From positions 3,782,501-3,846,500 of the forward strand of contig JAKJHU010000026.1 in NCBI GenBank assembly GCA_022316685.1: DNA of 64,000 nucleotides, given 5' to 3'. The translations under genes were made by a program, and so were the position numbers. The notes under the pieces are model-generated. The model did no database searches. It saw only the letters and a program-made list of their open reading frames with translations, and was not told where the DNA came from. This document shows, in pieces, positions 38,804-51,429 of the stretch. How positions within the stretch are numbered: the stretch's first letter is position 1; each line of letters starts with the position of its first letter. This DNA is from Progne subis subis (lineage: Eukaryota > Chordata > Aves > Passeriformes > Hirundinidae).

Positions 38804-38852
38804 TTGTTTGTTTGTTTGTTTGTTTGTTTGTTTGTTTGTTTGTTTGTTTGTT
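38804..38852. repeat. (TTTG)n tetranucleotide microsatellite
   Basis: About 11 perfect TTTG units. Confidence 0.95.
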
Positions 38853-41800
38853 TTCCCCCTGCAACAGTTGCAACAGGAATGCGAAGGAAAAAATATTAAT
38901 AGAAGACAAATTATGTAACAAAGTAATGTTATCACATGCTATAAAATCAGTGACTGACAAACTGAAAAGTACTTACACATTGCATGGTACATAACCAGAA
39001 TTACAGTCTGTTCCACCTGTCTTCCTTGGCTGGAACAGGGAATAACCACTTGCAATAATAAAAGTAATATTTATGTCTTAACTTTTTAACATCTGTGCTC
39101 AACAACACATTTTTAAGTATTCAGTACTACAGTGTTCAAATCCTGCCAGTATATTGAGAAAAATTGAGAAAAACATGAGAAAAAAAAAAAAAAAAAGGCT
39201 TATTCATTGCCGATCGTTGTACTTTTTCACTTAGAATTTGTCATGTTATTGGCAGTAAGTTTAGGACTGAATTTGGGAATGAAAGGACTGTTGTATTTTA
39301 CCTTAAAAAGAACACTGAGAACTTGTTCTTCAATGCATGCTTTAGGAAAAATATCCAAAATGTATTGTTCTATAATAATGAAAATATAAACTGCACCATT
39401 AAATTACGTAAATTAGCAAACAAGACAGAAAAGAAAATGGACAGCAAAGTGTGAAAGTCTGCTGTCACCTACATAACTAGGACAAGAACTGACTGCAGAG
39501 GAGTGCAGAAAGACTGTAAAAGTCCCCATGATTATAATAGAACAAAAAGTGAATGAGGATAAATTTAAAACACAAGTAAAAAAAACCCAAAAAACCAAAA
39601 AAACCCAAAAAAATCAATCCCAGCTTCACAAATAAAATATTTTACCCTGACTTACACATAAAAATTTTAAGAACAAATTTCATAAGTTTTTTATTAAAAA
39701 ACTTTCCAGGAAAAAGTTTTCTTTTAAAAAATAATTCACAATTCTACTCAAATATTAAGTAATTCAGGGATGATTTAGGAAGGGGGGGAAAAAAAAAAAA
39801 AAAAAAAAAAAAACAAAACCACAACAAACCACAACAACCAGAAAAACACAGAACTATATGATTCCTTCATTCATGGGAATTGGGGAATTGTGGATTTTGT
39901 AAAACTGTGGTGTTCAGTTGTGGTTCCCTATCTTAAAAAGAATATAGTAGAACAAGATAGAAAAATGAAAAGTATTATCAAATTATATAAAACTTTACAC
40001 AAAAAGAATTAGACAGATATGTCATACTATGTAATAAATATATGGCTTTTAGAGGATAGATGACTGATTATTCAGTCTTCCAAGAATGAAGGCTTATGAA
40101 ATGAGGCTTTTAAGCACCAGACTCCAAAATGTAAAAGTAGATGCTATATGAAGTTGGCTTAAAAAAATGTAAAAATATTTGCTATAGCTAGGTAAAATTT
40201 ACATGGATTCAACAGAGAATATAGAAAAGATGGTTACAAGGTACCTAGATACCATGCCTGGTATCTGAGAACATCTTAAGGCTGAGAAAAGATTAGAAAA
40301 AGTTTCATATAGGCCTATTTATGTATTTCTTCTCTAAGCATTTGTTTACAGGCAGTTCTGGACACATAATATTGAGCTCTTGGAATTTTACAGTGTTGAC
40401 AGAAGTAAAAACTACAAGAAAACATAATATTTTTCATGTTACAAAGTAGTATCTGCTGAAATCTAAATTAATTTGCAATTATTACCGTATTTGGCTATAT
40501 GCCAACATCAGGCTTTGGAAAAAAAAAAATTCTGCTTTAGGTCCATTTAGTTCAGAAATTATATTACAAATTCGATAATAATTTCTGTTCTTCTCAGTTT
40601 GATAATTTCTTAAAGGATTTGAATAGATATTATCAGATGCAAAAACCACAAGATAGGAATAAGAAATGTCAGGGAAAGGTGTGTCTGCTGTAAAACATCC
40701 TCAATTTGATACTAATTACACTCTATCAAAGTATTTTCACTCATTAGTTCTGCAAAAAATCTCAGACATCAAGAAGGATGATGCTCTGCAAACTTACTGC
40801 ACGTGAGAAATGACTGTTTTCACAGCCTAGTTTTTGTTTTATGTTATCAAGTACCCAGATCTTCTAGTCTTAAGCCAAGATATCACAGAAATACATTAAT
40901 GAAATCAATATATTTCCAGAGAATATTTTAACTTTGTAGAATCAGCTATTCATCATTATAAATAGGCAGATTTTTTTTACTGGACCTTTCTCAAGCTATT
41001 ACCTAGTATGGTTGGATAAATACTTCTGTAATGCATAATTAAATTATTGTAAGATAATACAGACTAACATGACCAATTGAGTCACAGAAATATTAAAAAT
41101 AAATATTTGCCAGTCTCATTTCCTTCTCATCTTTTTGTACAGTACTTTGGTCAGAATATGAAAAGCCTTTATGCTGTTAAAAATAGACATTCACATACAT
41201 ACCTAGTATTTCTTAATATTTGCTAAGGAAGATAAGAGTTTTTGTGGTTCTCTGCTTTAGAAACTTATTCCAGGCCATTTTTGTCAATGTGCAGGCTTCC
41301 ACCATCTACACCTGGATCTAGTTACTTTGAAAGAATAAGGCTTGATATTTTAAATTCAATAATATATAAAAGGTAAAAAAAAAAAAAAAAGGCGCCATAA
41401 CAAAAAACCCCACCTATTGTAAAATCAATAGTTTCTCAATAGTTTACAGAAGAAAGTAGATTAGAAAAATAGTTGGTTTCCACTGGAATCATGTATATTT
41501 TAACAGATGACACCCAACCTAAACATTCAGTTTACACTTTCATCATTGTGCCATACTTCAGTTAAGTTGAATATTTCATAATCATTATGTTAAATTCAAA
41601 ATGCTACTGTGTGCTCTTTGTATAGAATACTTATATTGTATATGACGTATGCTGTGTAATATACTCTTCTAGGATGGAAGAAAAGCATTTCACCTGTTCA
41701 AGGCAAAAAATTCTGAAGAAAGAATATCTGATAAAAAGTTAACAGCAAGGACATAGTGCTATTAATTTACTATATTTTTCAACAGAAAACATTCAGCCAC

Positions 41801-44470
41801 TTTTAATAACTCTACACATATCACAATGGCCTTGAAAACATATGGTCTCCTTTACTAGAAAAATTATTAACACTATCAAGGACACCAGTCTAACAGGCCT
41901 TACACAAAACATACTAGACCTCTTTTTTTAGAATTTCCTTTAAAACAAAAAGACAAAAGCCCAAAAGAAGCTAAACAAAAACACAAATCCCTTAATAACC
42001 ATCATTCTAAATGTGTCTATTAAAACAGAGGAGGCTTTAATTTCATTAATGTCTTTAATTATAGATTAGAATCTACCCAATGTAATTCAAGTGTACACCT
42101 TCATGAGCTATTCTATCATATTCTCTTCTACCAGCTACAAACTGTCTCCCCACAACTTTTCCCAAACAAGACTGTCTTCCATGCATCCCACAACTGAAAA
42201 ACAAATAGCAAATAATAACAAATAATTCTCTTCATAGGAATGGCTGATTAATCATGGTTAGGAAGCTGTAGCTAAATATCCCTTTTTTAAAATATTGTCT
42301 TTTATATGATATATGGTACACATGCGGGTATCTAATTGACTCAACTCTAATTCTAAGGAAATTATAAGTACAAAAGGTCATGGATATTGTAGCCTGGGTT
42401 GTGAAATAAGAGTACATGCAAAGAAACTGCTATGGTACAAACCGAGGCTCTGATCTATGCATAAGGTAGAGTAGAAGTCTTTTAAGGATGACTGTAAAAT
42501 AAACAAAAAAATATGATACTATTAATTTATGATTAGAATATTAATATTGAAATTAGAATAATACGTATGTTACTGAGGCACAAGCACTGATGATATTTTT
42601 AGAAATGTTCCACAATGTTGTGTGTGAAATCAGGGAAAATTATTTTCTTCATATTTGTTTGCAAATCACAGCCACTTTTTTTCATTTGCAGAGACTTGCA
42701 GGAACAGTCACAATTTCAGTATAATGGTGCCTGTCCCATTCTGTTATTCTCACCAGGACATGTCTGGTGGTCCATTTGAGGCACCTCCACCAATCACTCC
42801 TATCTGGCAGGCAAAAGATACAGCATTAAGCTGTATTAAGTCCTGTCCAACAGGACTCCTTCCCCTTCTTCTGGAATTCGTGTACACCCACACACACTGT
42901 GGAATACATGTACACACTCACACTCTGCCCACCTGGCTCAGCACAGCAGAAAGAGAGATTCTGGAAGCATGTAATGCCCATCCCTTGATCACATTTTACC
43001 TGCACTTCAAACCTTTTATCCCATGAGTCACTGCTTGGAAACTGGAGAATTGAAATCAAAAATCTGAATCATACAGTTAAGAATCATAAAATAAAACTTT
43101 CTAAAGCCTGTTATGTATCGCTATTTTTTCACTCTGTGTTGATGCATTATATAACATGAACCATTATCTGACTGGCAAAAAATTTCTTCATTTGGGTTTC
43201 CATTAGCAGAAGATAATGATTGAACAATATTGGTCTGGCTCTTCCTCTGTCTCAGTGAATATGATAAATCATTTTCATTAAAGGTTTTCATTATAACTTT
43301 TTGCAAAGAGGCATGTTCTGAAGTGTATTCATTTAAATATTTTTCATAAATAAGACTCAGATAATACCTTTTTCTTTTTTCTTTTTTTTTTTTCCAAAAA
43401 CCCCTATGCTTAAGAGTTGAAGTGCTCATGAAATACATTTAGTCCATATTTTACAGAGAAACTAGAATGCAATATAGTAGTTAGATGAAATAAAATGAAA
43501 TATAGAAATATTTTTGCATTCTTAATGTTCAGCTGTGCAAAACAACAATCCTTCCTTTTCATTTCCTAATATTGCACAGAATTCAATGAAAGCATTTTAT
43601 AGCTGCTCTCTTTTTTTCTTGCAACTTTCTTGGAAAGAAAGTCTAAAATGTAACAATGGATGAGCATGTGGAGTTTTTAATAGAGGAACAGTCAGAGAAA
43701 GTTATGAGAGATATTACTACATATATTTGTTTAAAACAACACTGATTTGCATGGTTTGCATTGTAGTGTTAAGCATAAATTCTCATTTGAAACCAATAGC
43801 CATTTACAGGTAAAACTCAAGTTGCCACAGAGAAACATTTTACTGGTTTTCATAAGCAAATATATTTTTGCTACATAAATATGTTTAGTCTGAAAATCTG
43901 AATAGGTATCTAAGCCCTTATTTTTAAATAAGAGGAAAATGTGGATCCTTGGCAGCTATAGTTAATGCAAGAGGGACAAACAAAATCTAATTTACCTAAA
44001 TTTTAATCTACTCTAAACCCGTTCCAATACATAGTTTTTTCTTCTTGTGAGACCTCTCACTTTACAACTGTTTCAAACTAAATCAGACACCCAAGGTTTT
44101 AATTAACTCAGAATATTATATAACAAAGTACTTCAGAAGAAAACAGAGGTTATTTTATGAATTAATAAAGCTTAATTATCTATAAATGTGTTTTCTACGT
44201 TATCACAGTCCCTTCCCTTGCCCAGATCAGTTCCTTCATCCAGAACCACAGAATCACTAGGTTGAAAGAGACTTTCAAGATCATCAAGTCCAACCCAGCC
44301 CTAGGCACCTCAACTAAACCATGGAACTGAGTGCCACATCCGGTCTTTTTTTAAAAGCATCCAGGGATGGTGACTCCACCAGCTCCTCAGGCAGACTATT
44401 CCAGTACCTTATCACCTTTTCCATAAAAAGCTTTTTCCTAATATCCAACGTAAATTTCCCTTGGTGCAGC

Positions 44471-44868
44471 TTAAGACTGTCCTCTCATCCTGTCAGTTGC
44501 TGCCTGGAGAAAAAGACCAACCCCCAGCTGACTACAGCCACCCTTCAGGAAGTTGTAGAGTGTGATAAGGTCACCTCTGAGTCTCCTTTTCTCCAGGCTG
44601 AAAAACCCCAGCTCCCTCAGTCGTTCTTCATATGGCTTGTGCTCCAAGTCCCTCACCAGCCTTGTTGCCTCCTCTGGACGTGTTCGAGCGTCTCAACGTC
44701 CTTCCTAAACTGAGGGGCCCAGAACTGGACACAGCACTCAAGGTGTGGCCTCAGCAGTGCAGAGTACAGGGGAAGAATGACCTCCCTGCTCCTGCTGGCC
44801 ACACCATTCCTGATCCAGGCCAGGATGCCATTGGCCTTCTTGGCCATCTGGGCACACTGCTGGCTCAT
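44471..44868 (-). pseudogene. CR1 ORF2 remnant: C-terminal region
   Basis: Two overlapping minus-strand frames carry the CR1 C-terminal signature. The first has [26 protein letters not shown] and [19 protein letters not shown] (44653-44868). The second has [20 protein letters not shown] and [11 protein letters not shown] (44471-44656). They belong to one original frame now split by a frameshift near 44650. This region follows the RT thumb. Its exact biochemical role is not settled. Confidence 0.88.
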
Positions 44869-45003
44869 GTTCAGCTGCTGTCACCAGTACCCCCAGGTCC
44901 CTTTCCTCCTGGGCACTGTCCAGCCACACCGTCCCCAGCCTATAACGCTGCAGGGGGTCATTGCGGCCAAAGTGCAGGACTCAGCACTTGGACTTATTAA
45001 ACT

Positions 45004-45522
45004 TCATCTCTGCCCATCCATCCAACTGTTACAGGTCTCTCTGCAGAGCCATCCTACCTTCCAACAGATCAAAAAAACCGCTCCCAGCTTAGTGTTATCT
45101 GCAGCTTTACTAATGACAGACTCAATACTGCCATCCATGTCACCGATAAAAATGTTGAACAGAGCTGGCCCCAGCACAGACCCCTGAGGGACACCACTAG
45201 TGACTGGCCACCAGCTGGATGCAGCACCATTCACTACCACTCTCTGGGCCCGGCCATTCAGCCAGTTCCTAACCCAGTGAAGAGTGCTCCTGTCCAAGCC
45301 ACAGGCTGCCAGATTATCCAGGGGTATGCTGTGGGAGACAGTGTCAAAGGCCTTGCTGAAGTCCAAATAGACAACATCCACAGCTCCTCCTGCATTCACC
45401 AGGTGAGTCACCTGGTCATAAAAGGAGATCAGGTTGGTCAAACATGACCTAACCCTCCTAAACCCATGCTGGCTGGGTCTGATACACTGGCTATCCTGTG
45501 AATGCTGCATGATGACACTCAA
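45004..45522 (-). pseudogene. CR1 ORF2 remnant: reverse transcriptase core
   Basis: The 172-codon frame shows RT motifs in order: [19 protein letters not shown] (motif 1/2 region), [15 protein letters not shown] (motif A, first catalytic Asp) and [16 protein letters not shown] (motif B). Motif C reads KAADNTKLG, where CR1-type enzymes have an F/Y-A-D-D core. The second catalytic Asp is therefore Asn (codons near 45094-45105), which should abolish polymerase activity. The long intact frame suggests a fairly young copy, but it is dead by both frameshift and active-site change. Confidence 0.92.
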
Positions 45523-45555
45523 TAAACTGTTCCATTACCTTACCGGGTACTGAGG

Positions 45556-45972
45556 TCAGGCCTTACCAGGATCCTTCCTACCATTTTTGTGAATGGGCAT
45601 CACACTGGCCAGCTTCCAGTTATCTGTAACCTCAGCAGTGAGGTAAATAATGGAGAGCAGCTTCGCAAGCTCATCTGCCAGCTCCCTCATGACTCTGGGA
45701 TTGATCCCATCTGGGACCATACATTTATGAACAGCCAAGCAGCTCAGCAGTTCTCTGACTGCCTCCTCCTGGATAACAGGGGGACCATTCTGCTCCCTGA
45801 CATCATCTACCAACCCAGGAGGACAGTTGTCCTGAAGACAAGCCATCTTCCCCCTAAAGACTGAGGCAAAGAAGGTATTAAGCACTTCTGCCTTCCCCTC
45901 CTCTGCAGTTACTAAGATCCCTCCCGGCATCCAAGAGAGAACAAAGGTTGGTCTTACCCTTCCTTTTGACAT
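45556..45972 (-). pseudogene. CR1 ORF2 remnant: linker and RT N-terminal part
   Basis: The 138-codon frame carries AEVLNTFFASVFRGK, a CR1 linker motif. It also has a GINPRVMRELADELAKLLSIIY region and an ASVMPIHKNGRKDPGK region, matching the start of the reverse transcriptase fingers. It lies directly upstream (minus strand) of the RT core but in another frame, so a frameshift near 45530-45556 separates them. Confidence 0.88.
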
Positions 45973-46517
45973 TAATAGAACTTTAATGAATTTAAAAACA
46001 TGTTTTTGTTATCTTTTGAAAAAGTTGCCAAAATAAGTTCAAATTGAGATTTGGCCTCCCTATTATCTTTTTTTTTCTACATCCCCTAACAATCCCCTCA
46101 AGTATTTCCTGAGAAACCTGACCCTCCTTCCAAAGATGATACATCCTCTTTTTATTCCTAAGTTCCTCCAAAACCTTGTTGCCCATTCAGGCTAGACATT
46201 TGCCTTCCTCACTCATCTTTCAACACACAGAGACAGTCTGTTCCTGTGCCCTTAAGATCTGTTTCGAAGCATTCCCACCTTTCCAGGTCTCCTTTGGTTT
46301 TGAACTTTTGCTTTTTTTGTACTCTCTGAAAGAGTTTCCTAAACTAGGAAAAAACTCGGCAAAAGTCTGCCCTCCAGAAGTCCCGTGTAAAAGTCTTACA
46401 GTGTTCCTGCTGATTTCACCAAATATCAATAACTGTAATTTCATGGTCACTCTTGCCCCAAGTGGCCTCCAACCACCACATCTTCCACCAGCCCATCTCT
46501 ATTTGCAAACAGGTCTA

Positions 46518-46748
46518 TCATAGTCCCTCCCCGATGGTCTCATTTACCAACTGCAAAAAAAAGTTGTCCTCCACATACTCTAAAAACTTCCTGGACTCCC
46601 TCTTTTCTGCTGTATTAAGTTCCCAGGAGATGTCTGGAAGGTTAAAGTCACCTACAAGAACAAGGGCTGGTGGTCCTAAAACATTCTCCAGATGCTTATA
46701 GACTAAGTTGTCCACCTCTTCTTCCTGGTTGGGTGGACTATGCCTCAT
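46518..46748 (-). pseudogene. CR1 ORF2 remnant: endonuclease domain end
   Basis: The 76-codon open frame contains LVLVGDFNLPDISWE, the GDFN-type metal/active-site motif of the APE-like endonuclease that nicks target DNA for target-primed reverse transcription. Upstream it has PPNQEEEVD, also typical of CR1. The N-terminal half of the domain is missing through 5' truncation. Downstream coding continues in other frames, so at least one frameshift separates it from the reverse transcriptase part. Confidence 0.85.
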
Positions 46749-46755
46749 GCCTGGT

Positions 46756-47799
46756 TTTCTGGCTCACTTCAGAATGTCCTTTCACCACTAGCCATTCCTT
46801 CCCTGAGGAGGCAAGCAGTGCAAGTCGTGGAGCAAGGCAGCTGCTCTGTGTTGGCTAATCAGCTGCGTGATTAACCTGGTGGTATTTTGACACGGCATCA
46901 GGTTGAAAATGATAAGTTACATTCCTGCTGAGCACCTTCGCCCATCTGGACTCATGATACAACTACTGTAAAACATTCATCTACATAAGAATTCCCTGAC
47001 TGCAGGCACCTAAATAGTCCAGAGGGCTATTCCTACATTTGTCTGTCACACCGGAGTTTTGAGTTCATTCTAGAAGATACAGCAGTGGAGAGAAAAGCCT
47101 GAAAATCAGTATTGCTGCAATTTCATAAGTATTTTTAGAAAATTTAGGTAAAATGAGACTCAATTATACCAAAAAGCCCAAAAATTACAAAATACACCTA
47201 CAAAAGCAGAATGGTAAATATTGTACCACTAATTTTCATTAAGTGTACGAATCATTGCATATGTGTTCAAAATATTTTTTGGGAGGGAAGCTAATGTGCA
47301 CAGCCATCTGAAATATCTGTGCATTATTTTTTGTGTCTGATACACACATAATCTATATGAATTAGGATCGTAAAGAAACACCAAAAACCGAAACATGCTT
47401 ATTTTATACATACAGTAATTTATCTGGCTTTGCAGAGTAAATGACTGAATAATTTCAAGTAACAGGACTCATTCATGTCAATGGACACTAATTCAGATGC
47501 AGATTACAGTACTTTAAATGCCAACATCATTAACCTTGTAAATTCTTTCACTGTCAAAGGAAGGTAAAAGCAAGTATGTATCATATTAAGAAGAATAACA
47601 AAAGCTACACTTGCCGACTGCTCTTTAGGGACAGCTTTTATAGTAGATGATAGGGCTGAAGAAGCAGGTACAGCATTTTGATCATCCATCCCTAATTTTC
47701 AAACAGTCTTAAAATATTACTATTGGATTGAAAGTTAAAATAAATTTGTGTCCAGAATTCTAATTAGAAATCTTACTAATTTACCTGCCTATTAAGGGG
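46756..47799. other. Spacer between opposed CR1 copies
   Basis: About 1 kb of AT-rich DNA between two inverted CR1 copies. A 61-codon minus-strand frame (47504-47689) has a balanced amino-acid make-up and is noted as a weak exon candidate. Confidence 0.4.
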
Positions 47800-49290
47800 A
47801 CAAGTAGACTCCTACAAAGAAAATCCTGTTTGCCCCAAAGAGAACAAAGTGCTTCCCACTCTAAGCAAAGATGAGTTACATGACCACCTGAGTAACCAGA
47901 GCATACTCAAATCTATGAGGAGATGCATCTCAGAGGCCTGATGAAATTGGTTGAGGTAGGTGCCAAGCCACTCGCCATGATATCTGAAAAGTCATGGCAG
48001 TCAAGTGAAGCCTCATGGGACTGGAATAAGGGAAGATTTGTACCCATCTTTAAAAAGAGTAGAAAAAAGGACCCTGGGAACAAGTGACATATCAGCATTG
48101 CCTCTGTGCCTGCGAAGATTATGGAACAGATCCTCCTGGAAACTATGTTAAGACACATGGAGAACAGAGAGTTGATTCAGGACAGCCAGCATGGATTCAT
48201 CAAGGGCAAATCTTGCCTGACCAACCCAGGGGCCTTTTATGATGGGGTTCCACTACCTTGGTGGACAAGGAAAGGTTTACAAATGTAATTTACCTGGACT
48301 TCTGTAAAGTTAACATCGTCTGTCTCTCTAAACTGGCAAGACATGGGTGTGATGGGTGGACTGTTGGTGGATAACAAATTTGTAGGACAGTCACATCCAG
48401 AAGGTAGTGGTCAATAGCTCAGAGTCCCAGCTGACGTCAGTGACAACTGGTGTTCCACAGGGGCCCATACTGGTACCAGTGTTATTTAAAAGCCTAATCA
48501 ATGACAAACCAGTGGCATCAGGTGCACCCTCAGCAAATTTGAAGATGACACAAAGCTGAGTAGTGTGGTTGACACACTGAAGGACAAGATGGCACCCAGA
48601 AGGAGCTGACAAGCTCAAGAACTAAGAGCATGGGAATCCCATGAGATTTAACAAGACCAAGTGTTAGGTGCTTTACCTGAGTTGAGGTAACCTCCTGAGT
48701 ATCAACCCAGGCTGGGAGATGAGCAGATGGAGACTAGCCCTACTGAGAAGGACTTGGGGGTGCTAATGGGTGAGAGGCTGGGCATGACCAAAATGCACTT
48801 GCAGCCCAGAATGCCAAATGTATCCTGGGATGCATCCAAAGCAGCGTGGGCAGCAGTGTGAGGGAGGGGATTCTGCCCCTCTGCTCTGTTCTGGTGAGAC
48901 CCCCATCTGCAGTGCTGCATCCAGCTCTGGGCTCCTCAGCACAGGAAAGACATTGACCTGTCAGAGCAAGTCCAGAGGAGGTACACCAAGATGAAAAGAG
49001 AGATGAAGCACCTCTCCTACAATGAAAAGCTGAAAGAATTGAGATTGCTCTGTCTGGAAAAGAGAAGACTTTGAGGTTATCTAATTGCAGCCATAGAGTA
49101 CCTAAAGGGAGCCTACAAAAAAGCTGGAAAAGGATTTCTAACAAGTGCATGTAGTGACAGGACAAGGTTTGAGGGTACAGCTGCAAAGATTGATCCTCTG
49201 AAATAAGAGTCGAGAAAGCAGAGCTGTCTCTTTCTTTGGATCTTGACCAGTGGACCTAGGCAAGGCACAACGGAGGCAGAATAAACCTTA
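47800..49290 (+). mobile_element. CR1 LINE, degenerate copy
   Basis: Plus-strand CR1 covering the linker, part of the reverse transcriptase, the ORF2 C-terminus and the beginning of the 3' UTR. It is far more decayed than the copy at 44243-46755 and differs enough to be another subfamily. The 3' terminal octamers are not visible, so it is truncated or worn at both ends. The start and end are approximate. Confidence 0.8.
47850..49080 (+). pseudogene. CR1 ORF2 remnant in the degenerate copy
   Basis: Pieces of CR1 ORF2 appear in shifting frames. LSKDELHDHLSNQSILKSM (about 47861-47920) matches the linker. FVPIFKKSRKKDPGN (about 48040) and the frame at 48106-48288 ([35 protein letters not shown]) are RT fingers. 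A VPQGPILVPVLF-like stretch near 48452-48487 is motif B. Stops and frameshifts throughout rule out function. Confidence 0.78.
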
Positions 49291-50535
49291 AAATGCTTGA
49301 AAGGCTATAAAAGATGGAATGTGATGAACCCTAGCCTCTCCATGAGCAGTACAGACACTGAACAGTGAGGCTCCCAATCTCAAAATGCACTTCTCTGGAT
49401 GATTGTCTGGGAGAAGCGTATCATACGCTGGATTAACAATGTTAAGAGATCAGCTAGAGTGGCAATGTTGCAGTGTTAGCCTTAATAAAGTACTCAACAA
49501 TTTTCTAAGATACTGGCACTTTATGTACTGTTGAAGTTACAAGTAGAAGTTACTTTCAAGTTTTAGAAAGTAACTGAGGCTAGAAAGAGACAACTTTTGC
49601 TCTGTGAAGAATAAAAAATAACAATGCACAGTTTTATGAGGGAAAGATGACACTATTCTCCGTTCCTAATTTTAAGGGAAAAAAATGTGTTTTAAAGTAT
49701 TACAAAGTTGCTCACACTCATAGAATACATATCTAACACTTCAATTCTCCGAGCCAACTCATTATCCCTGGGTTGCCCAATAGGAAGTAAAAAAAAATAA
49801 ATTACCTCTCAGGATGCTAAAATCTACTAGTATTAAACATAGGTTTAAAAACAAACAATCAAATGAAGAAAACCCCCATACCACCCAGGTGATCACAAGT
49901 GTACTCTCCTTATGATTTTTTTTTTTTTTTCATTTATTTATAGATATAGGGTTAGTTTTGAGATCAGATTTTTTTGTAGTTACAGCTATATATGCAAATA
50001 TTCTTAGGAGTCCTGCAAAAACAAAGTAACTAAATGTTTTTATCCATTACTGCAAGTGGCTTGACTCTGTCACTGTGCAGAACTTTTTGCCCATAAAAAC
50101 ATTTAGTGTTAAGAAGAATCAGTATTTACCTATCTATCTAGATAGGTCTATCAACCTATCTCTGTCTCAGGAAAAAAATATTATATGGATGAATTCCAGA
50201 ATCACTAGAAATAACATTATCTAAAATATATTGCGTAAACTTCTTATTCTGACTAGATCCAGGAAATATCTTGGAGTCACACTAAATCACAATTAATTCA
50301 CTTTCCAGAAAAAATAACCAACCCTCCCTCCCCCAAATCCTAAACTGTATATCGATTAGATGTCAAATATATGAATTTCAAAAGAAACAGGCATGACAAC
50401 TGAACTGCAATTAGTATATGGAACAGTAAAATAAGCAGAATTACAGAAAGAAAATCTTACCAGATTCCTCAAAGTCTTAGAGGAATCCTATATCCACATA
50501 TAGTTTAGATTATCATTGAGGGAAATTATGCATAA
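49291..50535. other. AT-rich spacer, no gene seen
   Basis: No gene recognised. A short T run lies at about 49918-49930 and a small palindrome-rich TATCTATC block near 50132-50165. Confidence 0.4.
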
Positions 50536-50760
50536 ACATGCACAGGACATATGTTTGTGAGTTTGGTGTTTGTAATGCTCACTTCTCTCTACTGGCTTGC
50601 ACTTGGACTAGGTCTGTCCAAAAAACAAAACAAACTTGAGTACACAGAAAAAGAGATAACATCTATTCATTCATCATTAGCTATGGGTCATAATGGAGAA
50701 CCCGAGAGTCAAGCTGAAGTCAAATCTGCTAAAAAAAAAAAAAATCTGAGTTATTCATAA
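50536..50760 (+). other. Weak coding candidate: hydrophobic segment plus charged tail
   Basis: An open frame of 74 codons (stop TAA 50758-50760). It reads as a 22-residue hydrophobic stretch (MFVSLVFVMLTSLYWLALGL) followed by a charged Lys/Glu/Ser tail (KLEYTEKEITSIHSSLAMG). A pyrimidine-rich stretch with a CTAG end (acceptor-like, AG at 50610-50611) lies inside it. A run of 13 A near the end could be a slippage site. No homologue is recognised and no donor site is clear, so it may be chance. Confidence 0.2.
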
Positions 50761-51397
50761 TATGTGAACTAATGGTTCATCACGCTGTAAGAATCCTGCC
50801 TTCTTCCTCATTCAGTGATAAAAACTAGGAGGAGGATTTTAAAGCTATAGGTAGCACTGCACACACTATTCGTTAAAATGGTACAATAATTAAGGCTTTT
50901 ATTTTTTATCACTAATGAAGGGTCATTCAATTGTTATAAAATGCACAGTTAGTCAAGAATTTTTTAGTCAAAGTATTTAAAAGTCACAAATCATGCAATG
51001 TGTTTCTGGATATTTCAACTGAAAAATCACCATTTTGAGCAATCCAACCAGCATCATACTGAAGATGATGCACACAGTTTACAAATGAAGTGAACGTGGT
51101 GTTCTTTTGTAGGAATACAGAACAATTAATCTAAGAAATCCAAGATTTTTATTTAAGCTGAGCCTTTGACGTGAGTACTGCTTTGCTGTCAGAGAGAAAT
51201 AGCCCAGCTATCAAGAAAACAAAGTGGAGAGAATTAACTGAAGAAAAGAAAGAGTAAAAAGATTTTAATGTTATTTTCCATTTGCAATAACAAAAAAAAA
51301 TCCATTTACAAAAAGAGAAAAATAAAATTTCAAGGCAATATTCTCTTCTACTTAAAGAAAAAGAAAAAAAGAAAAAAAGAAAAAAAAAGAAAAAAAA

Positions 51398-51429
<32 letters not shown>

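Larger units (their letters stand above)
34937..44242. other. Long AT-rich spacer with microsatellites
   Basis: Over 9 kb without a recognised gene. Simple repeats include poly(T) at about 36089-36109, the pentamer/A-rich tract at 36825-36970, (TTTG)n at 38804-38852, poly(A) at about 39180-39197 and 39789-39812, and poly(A) at about 41377-41392. A 123-codon frame at 42655-43026 is discussed under findings. Confidence 0.4.
44243..46755 (-). mobile_element. CR1 LINE, longest copy, 5' truncated
   Basis: About 2.5 kb on the minus strand, against roughly 4.5 kb for a complete CR1. Going 5' to 3' it holds the end of the endonuclease domain, the linker, the reverse transcriptase domain, the ORF2 C-terminus and the 3' UTR. 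It ends at the CR1 octamer (plus-strand CACAGAATCAC near 44246). Frames are broken by frameshifts and a damaged catalytic motif, so it cannot move by itself. The 5' breakpoint lies near 46750. The sequence to about 46860 no longer looks like CR1. Confidence 0.92.

Noticed and set aside
44321..45187. Long plus-strand frames across the CR1 copy
   Set aside because: They are antisense shadows of the CR1 ORF2 on the minus strand, which carries the real motifs.
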